A DNA stretch of 54,888 bases from Anaerolineaceae bacterium (GTDB lineage: Bacteria > Chloroflexota > Anaerolineae > Anaerolineales > Anaerolineaceae): contig JAHYJK010000005.1 of the NCBI GenBank assembly GCA_019429225.1, forward strand, positions 1-54,888, in the 5' to 3' direction. The notes under the pieces are model-generated. The model made no database searches and was not told where the DNA came from. It was given only the letters and a program-made list of their open reading frames with translations. The first letter of the stretch is position 1, and each line of letters starts with the position of its first letter. A program made the translations under genes and the position numbers. Below, piece after piece: positions 52,312-54,888 of this stretch.

Positions 52312-52926
52312 ATGAGTCGATCGAGTTTCGTTTTATATCCGAAAACCAGACGTGGTTTTACTATTGAATTTCTTTGTAATGCCTGCGGGCACAAATTCCG
52401 TCGCGATTTGCGCAGAATTTATGTGGATGGTCCTACCCTCCAAAAGCGCATAATCCACAAACTTCATACCGAGTACAGTGAGTACGTAATTCCTCAACGA
52501 ATTACCTGCCCTAAATGCCAAACGACTGACCAATATGAATTTACTGAATATACCCTTTCTTCATTGTCATTAGCTTTGCACGCAGCAGTAATCATCGGTG
52601 GATTGGACAAAAGTCACGCTGTTAGAATGATAGAATTTTCCCTATCAGATAAAATAATAATTCATCCACTGGAAGCTCTCAAAATCTGTCACCAAAGGGT
52701 AATCTCCAATCCCAAAAAACAGTCTGTCCGCATGCAATATGCAAAATTATTAGCTGCTTTGGGCTATTTTTCCGAAGCAGAAACCGAATACACTACACTC
52801 CTTAATCAAAATCCAGATCGATTAGAAGCCTGGTACCAATTAGCAGCTGTATATAAGGATGCATCGTGTATGGCCAGTGGCTTCATACATGGATTAAGTT
52901 ATGTTGCTGATGATGATGTACAATAA
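52312..52926 (+). CDS. Zinc-ribbon and TPR-like protein, unknown function
   Basis: A 204-residue protein. Two CxxC pairs (CNACGHKFRR near residue 23 and CPKCQTTDQ near 64) form a zinc ribbon, with a roughly 35-residue insert between them. The C-terminal half consists of helices with TPR features ('MQYAKLLAALGYFSEAETEY', 'NPDRLEAWYQLAAVYKD'). Nothing enzymatic is visible; this layout suggests a nucleic-acid or protein adaptor. The first ATG (52312) is used, without a clear ribosome site. Confidence 0.6.
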   Translation: MSRSSFVLYPKTRRGFTIEFLCNACGHKFRRDLRRIYVDGPTLQKRIIHKLHTEYSEYVIPQRITCPKCQTTDQYEFTEYTLSSLSLALHAAVIIGGLDKSHAVRMIEFSLSDKIIIHPLEALKICHQRVISNPKKQSVRMQYAKLLAALGYFSEAETEYTTLLNQNPDRLEAWYQLAAVYKDASCMASGFIHGLSYVADDDVQ

Positions 52927-52973
52927 AGGTAGAATTACATGGGTCAGGAATGAATCCTGTCCAGGAGGTAAAC

Positions 52974-53318
52974 ATGATCGTAACAGCATGGAATAATGGT
53001 GCTCATAGCCGCAATGGATCTGGCTATGGTTTTAAAGTATCAATTACAGATAGAGATTTGCATTTCAAACCAGAATGGGATGTGATTGTGTTGGAACTGG
53101 AAGGGGAAGAACCATTCGAAGTGAATATCAACAAAGAAGCATTCTGGAGTGAAGCCTGCCGCGAGTTGATGAGCGCAGAAATTGGCAAGTGGTTACGGCA
53201 TCAGGGCATGGCACCCTGGCCGAAAGGGAATCCCCCGCGCTTTGCAATTGATCCACTGGAAGACAACCGCTTCAGTGTGTCGAAAGCCGGCAAGAAATCC
53301 GGGAAAAAGCCGTTTTAG
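52974..53318 (+). CDS. Hypothetical protein (114 aa) upstream of hsdR
   Basis: AGGAGG stands directly before ATG 52974, so the earlier in-frame ATG at 52950 is rejected. The small protein begins 'MIVTAWNNGAHSRNGSGYGF', has a compact beta-rich middle (DVIVLELEGEEPFEVNI), and ends with a basic tail (KAGKKSGKKPF). I have seen this style of EVE/YopX-size protein next to restriction and other accessory genes, but I cannot name the family. It stands 457 bases before hsdR. Confidence 0.65.
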   Translation: MIVTAWNNGAHSRNGSGYGFKVSITDRDLHFKPEWDVIVLELEGEEPFEVNINKEAFWSEACRELMSAEIGKWLRHQGMAPWPKGNPPRFAIDPLEDNRFSVSKAGKKSGKKPF

Positions 53319-53775
53319 AATTAAAGAGGAAAGAGGAAAGGCGAAAGGACGACACAAAGTTTTTTTGAATTTCATTTGATCCTTGTACCCTCACCCTTTC
53401 GGACCACTTCAAAATATATCGCACAAGTCGATTTGTTCCTTGAAACAATTCGTAACAATTGCGTGAGGTGCAAGGTTTTGTACTGGATTATTATAGAATA
53501 ATTGTTCTATTTTTTCAAGAGGAGGAAAATGACGGATGACCGGGGACGGGGGACAGCTGACAAAGAACCCCGGAGGGGATAATGGCAACAAACAGCCAGA
53601 TTTGATGATCCAGACTGCAGGTGACAGGTTCATGCTGATCGCTCAAGCAGGGCTGGGGGTTTGACGAAGATGAGTGTACTTTTCCATTGGAACACTACAG
53701 AGATTTTCACTTGCCACGATTTCCAAAATTCTATATACTAAAATCAGCCCATGTCCCATCGGGGTAAGAGAAAAA
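53319..53775. other. Intergenic region before hsdR, with a small ORF
   Basis: The first 200 bases show no gene. At 53536-53664 an open frame of 42 codons (MTGDGGQLTKNPGGDNGNKQ onwards) follows a perfect GGAGG at 53521-53525 with ten bases spacing; a second ATG at 53529 in another frame gives only 17 codons. Its composition (GGGGAC-rich start) also resembles a dispersed Chloroflexota intergenic repeat, so coding is doubtful. The last part carries the hsdR promoter. Confidence 0.35.
53711..53739 (+). promoter_or_regulatory. Sigma70-type promoter of hsdR
   Basis: TTGCCA (53711-53716) and TATACT (53734-53739) with exactly 17 bases between them, 36 bases before the hsdR start. Five of six -35 and five of six -10 positions match consensus. 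Confidence 0.6.
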
Positions 53776-54888
53776 ATGGACAAAGAAGCCAAAGCACGCA
53801 TCAAAATCAATAAATTATTGGAGGAAGCCGGCTGGCGATTACTGCCCAACGGCGGACCGCCAAATGTTTTGCTGGAAAATCACATTAAGCTGACCGAGAA
53901 GATGCTGGATGAATGGGGTGAGGACTTCGAGAAAACTTCCGATGGCTTTGTAGATTTCCTGTTGCTGGATGCCAATGGTTACCCGTTCGTAGTGCTGGAA
54001 GCCAAAGCGGAGGATAAGAACCCTCTGATTGGCAAGGAACAGGCGCGCAAGTATGCCAATGCCCAGAACTGTCGCTTTGTGATCCTTTCCAATGGAAACA
54101 CGCACTATCTGTGGGATGTGAAATTCGGCAACCCCAAACGGATTGGCGCATTCCCACGGCAGGAAGAAATTCTGGGCTACCAGGTCTTCCAACCCAACCC
54201 GGATGCGCTGGCGCGCGAGATGGTCCAGGATGATTACATCATTTTGACACAACGGCCGGATTACCAACGCGACCCCGCCTGGCAATCTGAAAAGACAAGG
54301 GCAGATTTTATTGCAGCGAATAACCTGCGTTTCCTGCGACCCTACCAACTCAAAGCGGTGCAGGCAGTGCAGGCAGCGGTGCGGGAGAAGAAGGATCGTT
54401 TTCTGTTCGAGATGGCAACCGGTACCGGTAAGACCCTGGTTTCGGCAGCGATCATCAAGCTCTTTTTGCGCACCGGCAATGTTCGCCGGGTGCTCTTTCT
54501 GGTGGATCGCCTGGAGCTGGAATATCAGGCAGAGAAGGCTTTCAAACAATACCTCAAACCGGATTATCACACCGTGATTTACAAACAATCGCGGGATGAC
54601 TGGCGTAAGGCTGAGATCGTGATTTCGACGGTGCAGACTTTTCTCTCCAACAATCGCTACAAACGCGCGTTCAGCCCGAGTGATTTTGACCTGGTGATTT
54701 CGGATGAAGCCCACCGCAGTATTGGCGGAAATGCACGCGCTGTATTTGAGTATTTTATCGGGTATAAATTGGGACTGACCGCCACACCGAAGGATTATCT
54801 GAAGAATGTGGATGGGATGGGCGGATTCGGAAATGGAGAGATTGCTACGGGCGGGTTCGGAAATGATGAGATTGGTACGGGCGGGTTC
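53776..54888 (+). CDS. hsdR: Type I restriction endonuclease R subunit, partial (3' end off the window)
   Basis: 371 codons are visible from ATG 53776. An N-terminal nuclease domain of the HsdR type (about 1-130) has the PD-(D/E)xK core in 'GFVDFLLLDANGYPFVVLEAKAE'. A superfamily 2 helicase domain follows, with 'LRPYQLKAVQAVQAAV', Walker A 'MATGTGKTLVSA', motif II 'VISDEAHRS' (DEAH) and motif III 'LGLTATPKDYLKNVD'. HsdR translocates and cuts DNA lacking host methylation; hsdM and hsdS are expected beyond the right edge. After motif III the protein runs into a Gly-rich tandem repeat instead of the usual sequence. Confidence 0.93.
   Translation, partial: MDKEAKARIKINKLLEEAGWRLLPNGGPPNVLLENHIKLTEKMLDEWGEDFEKTSDGFVDFLLLDANGYPFVVLEAKAEDKNPLIGKEQARKYANAQNCRFVILSNGNTHYLWDVKFGNPKRIGAFPRQEEILGYQVFQPNPDALAREMVQDDYIILTQRPDYQRDPAWQSEKTRADFIAANNLRFLRPYQLKAVQAVQAAVREKKDRFLFEMATGTGKTLVSAAIIKLFLRTGNVRRVLFLVDRLELEYQAEKAFKQYLKPDYHTVIYKQSRDDWRKAEIVISTVQTFLSNNRYKRAFSPSDFDLVISDEAHRSIGGNARAVFEYFIGYKLGLTATPKDYLKNVDGMGGFGNGEIATGGFGNDEIGTGGF
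54819..54888 (+). repeat. 30-bp in-frame tandem repeat within hsdR
   Basis: Two full 30-base units (54819-54848 and 54849-54878) and the first ten bases of a third (54879-54888) differ by only a few bases. They encode ten-residue units GGFGNGEIAT and GGFGNDEIGT. The array runs into the window edge, so its real length is unknown. The unit resembles dispersed G-rich repeats seen in Chloroflexota and cyanobacteria. Confidence 0.8.

Overview
The window looks like chromosome from an anaerobic Chloroflexota bacterium, most likely of the Anaerolineae. This is inferred from gene content and style, not from a marker gene: lipoproteins with threonine/proline/glutamate-rich linkers, TPR-GGDEF proteins, a DsbA-cyclophilin lipoprotein, an R3H-AAA ATPase next to tmk, and NrfHA. 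There is no rRNA, tRNA, CRISPR array, transposase or integrase that I can see.

Layout. (1) 1-2366, minus: a fused DppB/DppC-type ABC permease running off the left edge. (2) 2508-2786: the first 92 codons of a sugar-type MFS transporter, cut off where an AT-rich block begins. (3) About 2787-21980: a roughly 19-kb accessory island, all on the plus strand. Its order is cytoplasmic GH3, LytTR response regulator, AgrC-like kinase, GH3 lipoprotein, GtrA-like flippase, GH2, GT2, UDP-galactopyranose mutase, the same GH3 lipoprotein again, a membrane-anchored circularly permuted GH3 and a four-helix membrane protein, closed by a strong terminator. The two lipoprotein copies lie in direct repeats of 2,882 bp (7361-10242 and 15445-18326) that look identical and bracket the GtrA-GH2-GT2-Glf module. 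The second copy carries the last codons of the kinase gene as a scar, which gives the direction of duplication. (4) 22157-28639, minus: an Fe(III)-type ABC importer (binding lipoprotein, large fused permease, ATPase), a DMT permease with a 23-histidine tail and a CPBP-type membrane protein. (5) 28926-33223, plus: two tandem MFS transporters, then nrfH-nrfA for nitrite reduction to ammonium. (6) 33367-35638: small membrane and secreted proteins, then a membrane-anchored rhodanese with an in-frame UGA exactly in its active-site loop, a strong selenoprotein candidate. (7) 35916-44127: methyltransferase, pdxS-pdxT (vitamin B6), a GNAT-like protein, R3H-AAA ATPase, tmk, DsbA-cyclophilin lipoprotein and a PrsW-like protease. 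(8) 44182-51873: an APH-fold protein lacking its catalytic residues, GH1 beta-glucosidase, two TPR-diguanylate cyclases, pgl and arfB. (9) 52015-54888: three small uncharacterised genes and the 5' part of a type I restriction gene hsdR, which contains a 30-bp in-frame tandem repeat at the right edge.

How the genes fit together. The island reads as one regulated surface-glycan unit. Glf would make UDP-galactofuranose, GT2 and GtrA would build or flip a lipid-linked sugar, and several GH3 enzymes plus GH2 would trim or recycle glycans inside, at the membrane and outside the cell, under an Agr-type two-component system with no agrB/agrD nearby. That functional link is inference from co-localisation. 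The direct repeats would allow loss or amplification of the synthesis module by homologous recombination. Outside the island the genes are ordinary metabolism and envelope functions, apart from the selenoprotein candidate, the His-rich transporter and the repeat-bearing hsdR.
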